From Methylotenera sp. (GTDB taxonomy: Bacteria > Pseudomonadota > Gammaproteobacteria > Burkholderiales > Methylophilaceae), in NCBI RefSeq assembly GCF_030653755.1, contig NZ_JAURYU010000008.1:1-64000 (forward strand): DNA of 64,000 nt, read 5' to 3'. Under the pieces are notes generated by a model, which did no database searches, had not been told where the DNA came from, and saw only the letters and a program-made list of their open reading frames with translations. Positions 27,470 through 37,401 of the stretch are shown here, in pieces. The first letter of the stretch is position 1. Every line of letters starts with the position of its first letter. The position numbers and the translations under genes are program-made.

Positions 27470-28001
27470 TTACCACCTCACCACATTGCACGCCTTCATG
27501 CTGTAACAACCATTGCTTAATAAGCAAGCCATTATGTTTACCTTGCATGAACCCACCTAAGCCATTTTTAGCGACCACTCTGTGGCACGGAATAAGCAAC
27601 GGCAACTGATTGGCCCCACAAGCATTTGCTACCGCCCGCGGCCCTGAGCCAATTTGTTTTGCTAACTCTGTATACGTGCTGGTCTGTCCACATGGAATGG
27701 CTGCAATTGCCTGCCAAACCCGCTGTTGAAAGACTGTGCCCTTCTGGTGAACAGGTAAGTTAAATGTTGAACTAGCTTGTTGCAGATACTGCATGAGTTG
27801 TTGGCAAGCCGCGCTCACTAGTGGATGTGCTGATGGTTTCTCAAGTGACACCTTGCCATGGCCAGGGAACTCCTGCGTATTGGTTGCTGGCGGAAGCAAC
27901 TCGATGACTAACTGACCATGATGAACACCAATAGACACCTGACCAAACGGTGCATTAATTAAAGCATGATCATTGATGGCAAGAGAGTTAGATTTCATCA
28001 C
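27462..28001 (-). CDS. ogt: Methylated-DNA-protein-cysteine S-methyltransferase
   Basis: Suicide repair of O6-methylguanine in DNA. 179 residues. The C-terminal domain shows VWQAIAAIPCGQTSTYTELAKQIGSGPRAVANACGANQ with the arginine finger. The active-site PCHRVV follows, its Cys being the methyl acceptor near residue 143. The N-terminal ribonuclease-H-like domain is present but short on conserved residues. It overlaps xerD by eight bases on the same strand, so the pair is cotranscribed. Confidence 0.93.
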   Translation of the reverse strand: MMKSNSLAINDHALINAPFGQVSIGVHHGQLVIELLPPATNTQEFPGHGKVSLEKPSAHPLVSAACQQLMQYLQQASSTFNLPVHQKGTVFQQRVWQAIAAIPCGQTSTYTELAKQIGSGPRAVANACGANQLPLLIPCHRVVAKNGLGGFMQGKHNGLLIKQWLLQHEGVQCGEVVSE

Positions 28002-28101
28002 GTTATGTTAAGCGCAAAGTGCGTCATGAGCAAACAACACATCTTGTTTATTAATCACTTTCATTGCCAAGTGATTAGCGTATTGCCATTAAATGTACAA
28101 T

Positions 28102-28134
28102 AAAAAACCCCAATGATTTTCATCAATTGGGGTT
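28102..28134 (-). terminator. Terminator of the rpsP-rimM-trmD-rplS operon
   Basis: On the minus strand, AACCCCAAT (28126-28134) and ATTGGGGTT (28106-28114) form a nine-base stem followed by T residues, 31 bp after the rplS stop. Confidence 0.85.
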
Positions 28135-28164
28135 TAGTGTGCTTTACAACACAAATACTAGGTT

Positions 28165-28560
28165 TTACGCTTTTTCTACTGGCGCTAAAACTTCTCTGTC
28201 ACGTGCTACTAATTTCTCTTTAATACGTGCAGATTTACCTGAACGCTCACGTAGGTAGTACAGTTTCGCACGACGTACGTCACCGCGACGTTTCACTTCA
28301 ATTGAAGCGATTAGTGGTGAGTAAGTTTGGAATGTACGCTCTACACCTTCACCAGATGAGATTTTACGTACGATGAATGATGAGTTCAAACCACGGTTAC
28401 GTTTTGCAATCACAACGCCTTCGTATGACTGTACACGTTTACGTGTACCTTCAACTACGTTTACGCCAACCACTACAGTGTCACCTGGAGCAAAAACAGG
28501 AATCGTTTTGCCTAAACGGGCAATTTCTTCCTCTTCCAACATTTTAATAATATCTGCCAT
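28165..28560 (-). CDS. rplS: 50S ribosomal protein L19
   Basis: 131 residues, slightly longer than the E. coli protein (115) because of a short tail. Family blocks are clear: [52 protein letters not shown] and [19 protein letters not shown]19 sits at the 30S-50S interface. It is the last gene of the rpsP-rimM-trmD-rplS operon, followed by a clear terminator. Confidence 0.97.
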   Translation of the reverse strand: MADIIKMLEEEEIARLGKTIPVFAPGDTVVVGVNVVEGTRKRVQSYEGVVIAKRNRGLNSSFIVRKISSGEGVERTFQTYSPLIASIEVKRRGDVRRAKLYYLRERSGKSARIKEKLVARDREVLAPVEKA

Positions 28561-28635
28561 CTTTATTTATCTCTTCCAGTTACCCGTCGGAGTTCCTTTT
28601 AATTGTGAAGAAACTTGTTCCTACTGATCAAAACC

Positions 28636-29376
28636 CTATTCAAGTTCTTTTAGTAGCCGTGCTTCTTCTTTCGTCAACGGCCTTGCGGCCAATAAATCGG
28701 GACGTTGATCCCGAGTTCTTTGCAGTGACATTTTCAAACGCCACTGTTTAATCTTGGCATGATTACCTGACATTAATACTTCAGGCACTCGACTACCGTT
28801 ATATTCTTCTGGCCTAGTGTAGTGCGGACAATCTAACAAGCCATCTACAAATGAATCTTCAATTGCAGAATCACTATCACCTAACGCACCTGGCAACTGG
28901 CGGATAATTGCATCCATCAACGCCATGGCGGGCAATTCACCACCACTTAATACATAATCCCCAATCGATATTTCTTCATCCACTTCAGCATCAATTAAAC
29001 GCTGATCGACGCCTTCATATCGACTGGCAAGCAACACCAAGCCTTGCTTTTTGCTTAACTCCATCACTTTCTGATGCGTCAGCGGCTTTCCTGCTGGCGA
29101 TAGATGCACAACCCAATGATCAATTTTCTCAGCCGTCTGTGTTGCCTTTGCTGCGTTAATTGCTTTTTCAAGCGGTTGCACCAGCATCACCATGCCAGGA
29201 CCACCACCATAAGGTCTATCATCTACGGTTTTATGATTGTCGCTAGTGAAATCACGCGGATTCCAAAAGCCAACCTCATAAATGCCTTGCTGTAATGCCC
29301 TGCTTGTAATGCCATACTTAGTGATGGCATCAAACATTTCAGGAAACAAGGTCACAATATCAAATTTAAACGCCAT
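28636..29376 (-). CDS. trmD: tRNA (guanine-N1-)-methyltransferase TrmD
   Basis: Methylates G37 of tRNAs with G36, preventing frameshifting. 246 residues of the SPOUT class: [22 protein letters not shown], then the knotted AdoMet site [34 protein letters not shown]. The catalytic Asp lies in the C-terminal domain. It lies 30 bp after rimM in the S16 operon. Confidence 0.97.
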   Translation of the reverse strand: MAFKFDIVTLFPEMFDAITKYGITSRALQQGIYEVGFWNPRDFTSDNHKTVDDRPYGGGPGMVMLVQPLEKAINAAKATQTAEKIDHWVVHLSPAGKPLTHQKVMELSKKQGLVLLASRYEGVDQRLIDAEVDEEISIGDYVLSGGELPAMALMDAIIRQLPGALGDSDSAIEDSFVDGLLDCPHYTRPEEYNGSRVPEVLMSGNHAKIKQWRLKMSLQRTRDQRPDLLAARPLTKEEARLLKELE

Positions 29377-29406
29377 GATTTAAATGGTTTAATTTTAACG
29401 AAACGA

Positions 29407-29958
29407 CTAAAAGTCTTCGTCCCAATCAACCAGCATCGTCTTGGCTTTTAAATCAACCTCTAATACGACTGTTGCTACAAAGGGCAATAGTCGCTCTTGC
29501 GGTTTTTCTTTATCAGCATCAGCACTCAATACTTCTGGTTTTACTACATCTGATTTTACGACGAGCACATCATTTGCACCAGTTTCAAACACTTCAGTAA
29601 TTAAACCAAAATCAACGCCCTGACTGTTTTTAACACGTAACCCGATTAAGTCTGACCAGTAATATTCATTCTCGTCAGGCTCTGGCAATTGCGCTCTTGG
29701 CACGGCAATTTGCTTACCTTTGCACGCCAACGCAGCGTCACGATCATCGACACCTGCCAACTTCACAACAATAACATCGTTATGAAGTTTAGCAGTTTCA
29801 ACCACCATTTCGCGCCAGTCGTCGCCTTTACCTAGCCACCAAGTGTCATAATCAAACAGGCCGTCAATGACTTCTGTATCAGGCAACACTTTAAGCCAAC
29901 CATAAACGCCGTAGGGCGCAACAATGCGCCCCATTACTACCATGTTATTCACAGCCAT
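29407..29958 (-). CDS. rimM: 16S rRNA processing protein RimM
   Basis: Assembly factor for the 30S head; binds S19. 183 residues with an N-terminal RimM beta-barrel (VVMGRIVAPYGVYGWLKVLP) and a C-terminal PRC barrel (YYWSDLIGLRVKNSQGVDFG...). It is the second gene of the rpsP operon. The segment SADADKEKPQERLLPFV contains a charged insertion that varies in the family. Confidence 0.96.
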   Translation of the reverse strand: MAVNNMVVMGRIVAPYGVYGWLKVLPDTEVIDGLFDYDTWWLGKGDDWREMVVETAKLHNDVIVVKLAGVDDRDAALACKGKQIAVPRAQLPEPDENEYYWSDLIGLRVKNSQGVDFGLITEVFETGANDVLVVKSDVVKPEVLSADADKEKPQERLLPFVATVVLEVDLKAKTMLVDWDEDF

Positions 29959-29994
29959 TTTAATTGCTTAGGTAAATTACCTAAGCTTTTTAAA

Positions 29995-30441
29995 TTAAGC
30001 GTCAGCAGCTGGTGTTTCAGCAGCGGCAGCCTCAGCAGCTTTAGCTGCGGCAGCAGCCTCTGCGGCTTGAGCGTCAGCTTCTGCCTTAGCAGCGTCAGCG
30101 GCTGCTTTTAATTTTGCAGCTTCTTCAGCAGCAGCTTTTGCTTTAGCAGCTTCAGCCTTAGCAGCGTCTTTTGCTTTAGCAGCAATAGCAGCTTCTGGAC
30201 CTTTAGCGTGGAATTTAACTAAACGAGCAACTGTATCAGACAGTTGTGCGCCGTTATTTTGCCAATGCGCAACACGAGCTAAATCGATACGTAAACCTTC
30301 AGCGTTTGCACTAGCTGATGGATTGTAAAAACCAACACGCTCAATAAAGCGACCATCACGACGATTGCGTGAATCAGCTACAACCAAGTTGTAGAAAGGA
30401 GTTTTTTTCGCGCCACCACGAGCTAAACGAATAATAACCAT
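29995..30441 (-). CDS. rpsP: 30S ribosomal protein S16 with a long Ala/Lys-rich extension
   Basis: The first about 80 residues are normal S16 ([41 protein letters not shown]). The remaining about 65 are a low-complexity Ala, Lys and Glu repeat ending AAETPAADA, probably one long helix. E. coli S16 is 82 residues. Ala-rich S16 tails are seen in some betaproteobacteria but this one is long. First gene of the rpsP-rimM-trmD-rplS operon. Confidence 0.95.
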   Translation of the reverse strand: MVIIRLARGGAKKTPFYNLVVADSRNRRDGRFIERVGFYNPSASANAEGLRIDLARVAHWQNNGAQLSDTVARLVKFHAKGPEAAIAAKAKDAAKAEAAKAKAAAEEAAKLKAAADAAKAEADAQAAEAAAAAKAAEAAAAETPAADA

Positions 30442-30576
30442 AATCTTTGTTCTCTTTTGAAAAATTTAAAGCAGAAAGGCGCGGATTTTACGTTACTTAT
30501 ACACCTTTTGGCAAGCTATTTATCTACATTTATTAATCAAGTAATGATTTATATAAAAATAGTTTGCCAGTTAGGA

Positions 30577-31257
30577 TTATAAATGTAGTTTGTAACGTGT
30601 AGGGTCCGCCAACCCTGCTGCTAAGAAGCCCTCGCGACGTAAGCGGCATGAGTCGCACAAACCACAAGCTTCACCTTCGCTATCAGCCTGATAGCACGAA
30701 ACCGTCATGGCGTAATCTACACCTAATGTTGTGCCTAGTTTGACTATCTCAGCCTTAGTCATATCGATTAAAGGTGCATGTATGGTAATAGTTTTACCTT
30801 CCACTGCACTTTTAGTGGCTAAATTAGCCATATTTTGAAACGCTTTAACGTATTCTCCACGACAGTCTGGATAACCAGAATAGTCTAAAGCATTCACGCC
30901 AATAAAAATATCTTGTGCTTGCAACACTTCGGCCCAAGCCAATGCCAGCGATAGCATAATGGTGTTACGTGCTGGCACATAAGTAATGGGAATGCCTTCT
31001 GTTGCGCTTTCAGGCACAGCAATAGCATCATCAGTCAGTGCCGACCCACCAAATAAAGATAAATCCAACTGTGCAGTTTTGTGTGCAGCTGCACCCATCA
31101 CTTTGGCAACATTTTTTGCTGCGAACAACTCTGCAATATGACGCTGATGGTAGTCCAAACTTAAACAGTAGCAATCGAAATCTTGGTTACGTGCATAGGC
31201 TAACACTGTGGCTGAGTCTAACCCACCTGACAGAAGTACAACGGCTTTTTTTGTCAT
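30577..31257 (-). CDS. queC: 7-cyano-7-deazaguanine synthase QueC
   Basis: Converts 7-carboxy-7-deazaguanine to preQ0, using ATP and ammonia, on the way to queuosine. The PP-loop is [13 protein letters not shown] near the N-terminus and the zinc-binding cysteines lie in [18 protein letters not shown] use the ATG at 31257 because it overlaps the queE stop as ATGA and matches the family start; a frame seven codons longer is open. It is translationally coupled to queE. Confidence 0.95.
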   Translation of the reverse strand: MTKKAVVLLSGGLDSATVLAYARNQDFDCYCLSLDYHQRHIAELFAAKNVAKVMGAAAHKTAQLDLSLFGGSALTDDAIAVPESATEGIPITYVPARNTIMLSLALAWAEVLQAQDIFIGVNALDYSGYPDCRGEYVKAFQNMANLATKSAVEGKTITIHAPLIDMTKAEIVKLGTTLGVDYAMTVSCYQADSEGEACGLCDSCRLRREGFLAAGLADPTRYKLHL

Positions 31258-31892
31258 TTTCCAGGCACCTCGCCCCATAATATCTTGTGTAACTGCAATT
31301 GCATACGCACAGGAAGCTTATCTTCCAAGACCCAATCGGCTAAGTCTGATGGCACTACTTGGCTATAAACTGGTGAAAATAGTACTGGGCATTTATCAGT
31401 TAAACGCTCTTTTACCAAAAGGTCTTTTGCCCATTCATAATCAGCGCGACTGCATAGCACAAACTTTACCTCATCTGTTTTTTTAAGATGCGCTAAATTG
31501 GTCCATAAGTTGTTTTTGAGTTCACCTGAATCTGGTGTTTTAATATCCAAGATGACTGATACACGAGCATCCACTGGCCCAATATCAATAGCGCCACCAG
31601 TTTCTAGAGAAACGCTATAGCCTTGATCACACAGCGCTTTAAGTAATACGTGGCAGTCTTTTTGCGCCAGCGGCTCACCGCCAGTCACTGTCACGTATGG
31701 CGTGCCAAACTCTGCGACTTTAGTGAGAATGTCATCGATTTCCATATTGCTACCGCCACTAAAAGCATAGGCAGTATCACAATATACGCAACGCATTGGG
31801 CAACCTGTAAGGCGCACAAATACGGTAGGCAAGCCCACACGCGAGGACTCGCCTTGTAGCGAATAAAAAATTTCATGGATTTTAAGTTTCAT
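31254..31892 (-). CDS. queE: 7-carboxy-7-deazaguanine synthase QueE
   Basis: Radical-SAM enzyme that contracts 6-carboxytetrahydropterin to the deazaguanine ring. 212 residues. The cluster-binding CPMRCVYC (CxxxCxxC) lies in [16 protein letters not shown], followed by the AdoMet-binding TGGEPLAQ. The stop overlaps the queC start by four bases. QueD and QueF are not in the window. Confidence 0.95.
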   Translation of the reverse strand: MKLKIHEIFYSLQGESSRVGLPTVFVRLTGCPMRCVYCDTAYAFSGGSNMEIDDILTKVAEFGTPYVTVTGGEPLAQKDCHVLLKALCDQGYSVSLETGGAIDIGPVDARVSVILDIKTPDSGELKNNLWTNLAHLKKTDEVKFVLCSRADYEWAKDLLVKERLTDKCPVLFSPVYSQVVPSDLADWVLEDKLPVRMQLQLHKILWGEVPGK

Positions 31893-31924
31893 CTAATACT
31901 TTGCACACCAACAATTAATCACGC

Positions 31925-31961
31925 AAAAAAATAGCGCCAACACAGAGATTGGCGCTATTTT
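31925..31961. terminator. Terminator at the end of the tol-pal operon
   Basis: AAAATAGCGCCA (31928-31939) and TGGCGCTATTTT (31950-31961) form a perfect 12-base stem, with T or A runs on both sides, between cpoB and queE. Confidence 0.85.
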
Positions 31962-32044
31962 AACTTAAAAGCTTTATTTGCCTAAATGTAGGCGAATAAA
32001 CAAATTTTAGGTGCTTACCTATTTTAATCACTATTTTTAAATAT

Positions 32045-32842
32045 CTATCGAATAGCCTCTAATGCTTTTAAACGTTTATGCGCGGTTGGCGTCAGCTCAC
32101 TATTTGGAAACTTAGCGATTAAATCACGTAATGTTTTTTTAGCACCTAGTACTAAACCAAGCTGAATTTGGCTATTCGCCATATTGAACATTGCATCTGG
32201 TAGCTTCGGGCTATCAGCATAGGTATCAATTAACTTTTGCTGAGTGGCGATAGATGACTTGTAATTTTTTAATGCAAATTGTGAGTAGCCCAGACCATAC
32301 ATTGCTTCATGCGCATAGCTGCTAGTTGGATAATCTTTCAGGAACTTATCGTATGCATTGAATGCATCCTTATGCTTTGATTCTTTTGAGAGGCCGTTTG
32401 CTAACTCTAACAACTGGTATTCCTGCGTGTCTTTTTCAGCAACTGCGGGCGTGGCAGCCACTTCAGCTGTTGGCGCGGACTCTATCTTACGCAAACGCTC
32501 ATCAATATCTGTATATAAATCTTTTTGACGCTGAAGTGCGGTTTCAACTTTATGATTGGCGACTTCAAGCTCACCTTTAAGCCTTGCATTCTCTTGCTTT
32601 AACGCATCAAGCTGTGACTGCATGTCGGCTAAAGCGTTTCTTGCAATAGCATCCCGCTGCTCTTGCGATTGTTTTAAATCATTAATTGCAGACTGCGTAG
32701 CCTGATTCTGGCTTTGCATACTTTTCTCAACTTCTAGTATTTTCTTTCGCGCCTCTGCATCATCAAACAATGCAGAGTGACTGCTCATGGAAAATAATTG
32801 CGTTGCTAACAATACGCTAGACAGAATCAGGTTTTTCATCAT
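32045..32842 (-). CDS. cpoB: Cell-division coordinator CpoB (YbgF)
   Basis: Periplasmic partner of the Tol-Pal complex that links envelope constriction with peptidoglycan synthesis. 265 residues: a signal peptide (about 1-24, ending SHSA), an N-terminal coiled coil (about 30-120, heptads rich in Gln, Leu and Lys), then TPR repeats to the end (QLLELANGLSKESKHKDAFNAYDKFLKDYP and DAMFNMANSQIQLG). Last gene of the tolQRAB-pal-cpoB block, followed by a strong terminator. Confidence 0.93.
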   Translation of the reverse strand: MMKNLILSSVLLATQLFSMSSHSALFDDAEARKKILEVEKSMQSQNQATQSAINDLKQSQEQRDAIARNALADMQSQLDALKQENARLKGELEVANHKVETALQRQKDLYTDIDERLRKIESAPTAEVAATPAVAEKDTQEYQLLELANGLSKESKHKDAFNAYDKFLKDYPTSSYAHEAMYGLGYSQFALKNYKSSIATQQKLIDTYADSPKLPDAMFNMANSQIQLGLVLGAKKTLRDLIAKFPNSELTPTAHKRLKALEAIR

Positions 32843-32865
32843 TTTTAAACTTAATTATCTAAAAA

Positions 32866-33435
32866 TTAGTCGTTTTCGTAAACAACATCAACGCGACGGT
32901 TCAATTGATGGCAAGCTTCGTCAGCGCAATTTCCTGATGCTTTTTCTTCACCAAAACTCACTGTTTCGATTTGCTTGTCTTGAACACCTAACAAGTTAAA
33001 TGATTTTTTAACTGACACTGCACGACGTTGACCTAATGAAACGTTGTACTCACGTGTACCGCGCTCATCAGCGTTACCTTGCAATACTAATTTAGCATCA
33101 GTATTAGCAAGCAAGTATTTTGCATGCGCTTCGATTAATGGGCGGAACTCTGCACGTACTGTGTCGCTATCAAAGTCAAAGTAGATGTTTCTTTTTGACA
33201 AAATGTTGTTTGGATCTTTCAGTGGGTTATTACCGTTGTTAGCATTGCTATCAATAGTAACTTCTTTAACACCTGAAGTATCTGCTGAGCCGTCACTAGA
33301 CTGTGATGAACCAGCTGGGCTTTTATCTTCAACGCCTGCAGGCTTGTCTGTCATCGGTGTACTTTTACAAGCAGATAACATTGCTGCTAGCACTAAAGCA
33401 CCTAATACTTTTTTATTAAAAATTCCCTTAATCAT
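32866..33435 (-). CDS. pal: Peptidoglycan-associated lipoprotein Pal
   Basis: Outer-membrane lipoprotein anchoring the membrane to peptidoglycan. I use the ATG at 33435, which has AAGGAG upstream, rather than a longer open frame. The lipobox LSAC gives lipidated Cys23. A Ser/Asp-rich linker is followed by an OmpA-like domain with IYFDFDSDTV and the diaminopimelate-binding block GNADERGTREYNVSLGQRRA. Two Cys near the C-terminus (CADEAC) could form a disulphide. Fifth of the six genes tolQ to cpoB. Confidence 0.96.
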   Translation of the reverse strand: MIKGIFNKKVLGALVLAAMLSACKSTPMTDKPAGVEDKSPAGSSQSSDGSADTSGVKEVTIDSNANNGNNPLKDPNNILSKRNIYFDFDSDTVRAEFRPLIEAHAKYLLANTDAKLVLQGNADERGTREYNVSLGQRRAVSVKKSFNLLGVQDKQIETVSFGEEKASGNCADEACHQLNRRVDVVYEND

Positions 33436-33479
33436 TACTTTCTCCTTTAGTAAAAACAAACCATCCATATTACATCGCA

Positions 33480-34784
33480 TTAATTCAGTAGAGGACCCCA
33501 TGCTGGCTCGCGAATATCGCCGCCTGACTCGCTTAGACGCTGCCTTACGCGACCATCTGCAGAAACTGCTGCAAGCGAGCCACGGCCAGCTGCTCTAGTA
33601 GCATATAGTATCACACGACCATTGGGTGCAAAACTAGGTGACTCATCCTGCGAGCCTTCGCTAAGTATCTGTACCTGCCCTGTCGTTAGGTTCTGCAAGG
33701 CAACGCGGAATTTTCCACCATCGTTACGAATCATCGCTAGCGATTTGCCATCTGGAGAGAAACGCGGGCTTAAATTGTAAGGACCATCAAATGTGACTCG
33801 CTGCGCATCACCACCAATGGATGATACTTTGTAAATTTGCGGACTACCGCCTCGATCAGAGCTAAAGTATATCCACTTAGCATCTGGCGACCAGATAGGC
33901 TCTGTATCAATTGCGCTACTCTTAGTCAGTTGCTTTAAGCCACTGCCATCAGCATTAATAAGATAAAGCTGTGAGTTGGCAGCATGGGTTAACACTATCG
34001 CAAGTTTACTGCCATCTGGCGACCATGCAGGTGCACTATTGTTGCCTTTGAAGCTTGCCAATGTGATGCGTTGACCTGTCATCAGTGATTGCACAAAAAT
34101 AATCGGCTTTTTCTTTTCAAAAGACACGTAGGCAATTTTGCTACCATCAGGCGACCATGCAGGCGAAATAATCGGCTCATTGGAAGAAACGACGGTTTGT
34201 GGATTAACACCATCCGCATCCGCCACTTGCAATGCATAGCGACCTTTGGATTTATTGATATAGGCAATACGACTTGCGAAAATTGCAGATTCACCAGTGA
34301 GCTTCTGGTAAATAACATCCGCTATCTTATGTGCTGTCATACGCAGTTGATTTGGCGCGATGTTGTAATCCATGCCAGCTAACTGAGTTTGCTTGAGCAC
34401 ATCACCCAATTGAAAACTTACCTTCAGACGATTGCCTGGCAAGGTTTCTATTTTTCCGACAGCAATGGCCTGTGCCTGCAATGCAGCCCAATCACTATAT
34501 TTAACTTGGGAAATGTTACTAGGCTGACTCACTACACCCGCTGTTTCTAACACCCTAAACATACCGCTGCGGCGTAAATCTGCGCTAATAATGTTAGCGA
34601 TATTTTCTTGATTTTTAACGTTATCTTGATTAAAAGGCACTATTGCGATGGGCAGTTGCTGCGCATTGCCGCCACTAATTTCTATTTCCAATGCTGCGTG
34701 ACTAACTGGTGTCACGATTGCAGATGCCATGAATGCGGTTGCAGACAATAAGGCCACCTGAAATAAATTAAGCAATTTTTTCAT
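33480..34784 (-). CDS. tolB: Tol-Pal system beta-propeller protein TolB
   Basis: Periplasmic propeller that binds Pal. The N-terminal signal peptide ends VSHAA. I prefer the ATG at 34784 (MKKLLNLF) because it gives a normal signal peptide; an open frame runs 13 codons further up. The N-terminal domain (about 25-155) is followed by repeats of the form SPAWSPDGSKIAYVS, SPRFSPDGKSLAMI and SPSFAPNGRVILYAT that build the six-bladed propeller. Confidence 0.95.
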   Translation of the reverse strand: MKKLLNLFQVALLSATAFMASAIVTPVSHAALEIEISGGNAQQLPIAIVPFNQDNVKNQENIANIISADLRRSGMFRVLETAGVVSQPSNISQVKYSDWAALQAQAIAVGKIETLPGNRLKVSFQLGDVLKQTQLAGMDYNIAPNQLRMTAHKIADVIYQKLTGESAIFASRIAYINKSKGRYALQVADADGVNPQTVVSSNEPIISPAWSPDGSKIAYVSFEKKKPIIFVQSLMTGQRITLASFKGNNSAPAWSPDGSKLAIVLTHAANSQLYLINADGSGLKQLTKSSAIDTEPIWSPDAKWIYFSSDRGGSPQIYKVSSIGGDAQRVTFDGPYNLSPRFSPDGKSLAMIRNDGGKFRVALQNLTTGQVQILSEGSQDESPSFAPNGRVILYATRAAGRGSLAAVSADGRVRQRLSESGGDIREPAWGPLLN

Positions 34785-34887
34785 ATATCGTATGGTCAGT
34801 GTAGTCTTAAAAAAGTTCATCAAATTTTACTGTAATCTGCAATAGATGCTAGTGCATTTACACTTACTTACATTTCAACCTTTAAAC

Positions 34888-35706
34888 CTAGTGGTCATTA
34901 GGTTTAAAGGTTAGCTTCAATGTCCTGAATTGTGAAAATAATGTTTTATCTTCAGGTAAAGGTAGAGGCTCTGAAGCGCGAATAGCGCGCTCAACCGCTT
35001 CATCACATGTGGCGTTGCCGCTAGACTTAGTAAGTTTAGGTGATGAGCCTAATTCACCTGTGGGCAACAGCGCGATATCAAATTTCAATTCGGGATTGCC
35101 ATCACCGCATAGAGACTTATTCACGTTATTACGAATTTTTGCTTGAATTTTTGCTTTAAATTCGTCAACTACACCAGCCTTTGCCGCATTACTCTTTTGC
35201 TCGCCCAATGCTTTTTCATCACTTAGGCTTTCTTGTTGTAGCTTCTTTAGCGCATCATCTATAGGTGGCTTGTTAGGTTTTTCTAAGGCATCTTGCTCCA
35301 CTAGTTTTTGCAATTTAGCCAACTGGTCTTCTTGTTGTATTTTTTTAGGGGGCTCTTTAGGCGGATCTTTTTTAATCGGCTTTTTTGGCGCCTCTTGTTT
35401 AATTGCGATTTCTGGCTCTGGTTTTGGTGGTAGCTTCAGTTCAGGCTTAGGCTCAATCACACGCTCTGCCTTGGGTTCTGGTTTTGGAATTTCTTTTACA
35501 ACAGGTTTTGGTATCACCATTGGCGATGGCTGTTTAGGCACGTTGGCGACAGGCAGACTATCCCACAGCTCAACCTCCGCAATACTAACTGGATGGGTTG
35601 TTTTCCAATTAAACGAAATCAACAAGGCACCCAACAATATGACGTGCACAGTGATGGATAAAACACCGGCTTTAAATGAATCTGTATTTTCGCGCTGACG
35701 TAACAT
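34888..35706 (-). CDS. tolA: TolA, inner-membrane bridge of Tol-Pal
   Basis: Spans the periplasm to contact TolB and Pal. 272 residues: one membrane helix near 17-34, then a Pro/Lys/Glu-rich segment (about 60-150, KPEPKAERVIEPKPELKLPP). A charged helix follows, then a C-terminal domain (about 180-272) with LCGDGNPELKFDIALLPTGEL and a conserved Cys pair. The linker is more Pro-rich and the helix shorter than in E. coli TolA (421 residues). Confidence 0.93.
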   Translation of the reverse strand: MLRQRENTDSFKAGVLSITVHVILLGALLISFNWKTTHPVSIAEVELWDSLPVANVPKQPSPMVIPKPVVKEIPKPEPKAERVIEPKPELKLPPKPEPEIAIKQEAPKKPIKKDPPKEPPKKIQQEDQLAKLQKLVEQDALEKPNKPPIDDALKKLQQESLSDEKALGEQKSNAAKAGVVDEFKAKIQAKIRNNVNKSLCGDGNPELKFDIALLPTGELGSSPKLTKSSGNATCDEAVERAIRASEPLPLPEDKTLFSQFRTLKLTFKPNDH

Positions 35707-35728
35707 AAGGTTAAATTAACTAAACACT

Positions 35729-36124
35729 TTAGGCGGGCTTAAGCAACAAGCCAACTTTGTCTACCCTATTAGTTTTAAGCAAATCCATCACACTGATCAC
35801 ATCTTCGTATTTAACGTTTTTATCAGCGGCAATCACCACACTACGTTCTGGTGAGTTTGTTAATGTGGTTTGCACCGCAACCAACATCTCATCACGTTGC
35901 ATCGTTTTACTATCTAGCTCTATGCTGCCATCTTTCTTAACCGTGACAACAACTGGTGGCAGTTTTGGCTGACTGAGCGCTTGACCTGCGCCTGGCAGTT
36001 CCACCACGCCAGGGTTAGTCATAGGGGCTGTGACCATAAAAATGACCAACAAAACCAACGTGACGTCGATATACGGCACCACATTGATTTGATTCATCAT
36101 GCGGCGTTTACGTGTTCTGCTCAT
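35729..36124 (-). CDS. tolR: TolR, proton-channel subunit of Tol-Pal
   Basis: 131 residues. The membrane helix carries the channel aspartate in NVVPYIDVTLVLLVIFMVTAP (near residue 20). The periplasmic part is an ExbD/TolR fold ending VDKVGLLLKP. It follows tolQ by 54 bp. The sequence differs clearly from the ExbD at 58653, so this window encodes two separate proton-driven motor sets. Confidence 0.95.
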   Translation of the reverse strand: MSRTRKRRMMNQINVVPYIDVTLVLLVIFMVTAPMTNPGVVELPGAGQALSQPKLPPVVVTVKKDGSIELDSKTMQRDEMLVAVQTTLTNSPERSVVIAADKNVKYEDVISVMDLLKTNRVDKVGLLLKPA

Positions 36125-36178
36125 CGTGCAACCTCTGCTGAAAACAATTTTAAAGCAATATCCAATTGAATCATCATG

Positions 36179-36853
36179 TTAAGACTTACGTTGCAGGATG
36201 TTGGTAAACTCTTCCATGAAGCTTTCATAACGCACTGAGAGCCTATCTACTGAGCTTGCAAATCGGTTATAAGCAATCACTGCGGGAATCGCTGCAAATA
36301 AGCCAATGGCGGTTGCCACCAAGGCTTCGGCAATCCCTGGCGCGACTTGTGTAAGCGTTGCTTGGGCGACATTAGATAAACCTCTAAATGCGTTCATAAT
36401 GCCCCACACTGTGCCGAACAAGCCAATATATGGACTGACTGAGCCCACAGAGGCTAGAAACGGTAAATGTGCATCCAACTCATCCATCTCTCGATTAAAA
36501 GCTGCGCGCATCGCACGGCGTGAGCCTTCCATCACATCAGATACGTCCATACGGGTTTGCTGCTTATGTCGTGCATATTCTTTAAAACCAGCTTCAAAGA
36601 TACTCGCCATGCCTTGTGGCTTACGACGATTGGCAGTAATCACGTCATACAGCTTGTTAAGATCACCACCACTCCAAAAAGTATCTTCGAAATCATCTGC
36701 ATCACGCTCGGCGCGCTTAATCGTGGCAACTTTAATAAAAATATACCACCATGAGAACAACGAAGTGATGACTAGAATAAGCATCACCAGCTGTACCGGC
36801 AAGCTTGCGCCTGCGATCAGACTAAAAAAGGACATATCACTACTTGCATTCAT
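36179..36853 (-). CDS. tolQ: TolQ, proton-channel subunit of Tol-Pal
   Basis: Three-helix inner-membrane protein, 224 residues. Helix 1 is near 17-37. Helices 2 and 3 lie in VSPYIGLFGTVWGIMNAFRGL and EALVATAIGLFAAIPAVIAYNRF, the usual conserved blocks. GTGGAGAAGTT precedes the ATG. It opens the tolQRAB-pal-cpoB set, 129 bp after ybgC. Confidence 0.96.
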   Translation of the reverse strand: MNASSDMSFFSLIAGASLPVQLVMLILVITSLFSWWYIFIKVATIKRAERDADDFEDTFWSGGDLNKLYDVITANRRKPQGMASIFEAGFKEYARHKQQTRMDVSDVMEGSRRAMRAAFNREMDELDAHLPFLASVGSVSPYIGLFGTVWGIMNAFRGLSNVAQATLTQVAPGIAEALVATAIGLFAAIPAVIAYNRFASSVDRLSVRYESFMEEFTNILQRKS

Positions 36854-36982
36854 AACTTCTCCACTTTTTATCTATTGCTTTTTTATGACGTACTGCAATG
36901 ATTAACTGCATTAGTCATGACTTTAAATAGTCCAAATAATTTCAAACTGAATATGGCTAAACTTTTTCAAGCCTAAGTTTTT

Positions 36983-37399
36983 TCAAATCTCATCTTTTTC
37001 AAGCATGGTTTGTTTTATGTGTGCTGGAATTCCTACAGGCTTAAAAGTTGCGGCATTTACAAAAGCCGCTTTAACATGTGCGCTAATCAAGAACACACCT
37101 TCACGCGTGATGGTTTGTGCCAACTCAATACTGCCGTGGCCGATTTTAACGATATCGCAATGAATTTCAAGCATGTCATTAAAATAAGCTGGCTTCTTAA
37201 AAGTGATAGCCAGACTGTGCACAACAATAATGATGCCAAGGCTATTTTTTAATTCAGTTTGCTCAAACCCTAATGCACGTAACCACTCGGTTCGGGCGCG
37301 TTCCATAAAGTTTAAATAATTAGAATGATAAACGACACCGCCAGCATCTGTGTCTTCATAATATACACGCACAGGCCAACTAAACTTACTTAAAGACAT
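36983..37399 (-). CDS. ybgC: Acyl-CoA thioesterase YbgC
   Basis: Hot-dog thioesterase for short-chain or hydroxy-acyl-CoA, encoded at the head of tol-pal operons. The catalytic block is RVYYEDTDAGGVVYHSNYLNFMERARTEWL. I use the ATG at 37399 (MSLSKF), which has AGGAG six bases upstream and just clears ruvB. The longer frame would overlap ruvB by 13 bases. Confidence 0.93.
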   Translation of the reverse strand: MSLSKFSWPVRVYYEDTDAGGVVYHSNYLNFMERARTEWLRALGFEQTELKNSLGIIIVVHSLAITFKKPAYFNDMLEIHCDIVKIGHGSIELAQTITREGVFLISAHVKAAFVNAATFKPVGIPAHIKQTMLEKDEI

Positions 37400-37401
37400 T
37401 G

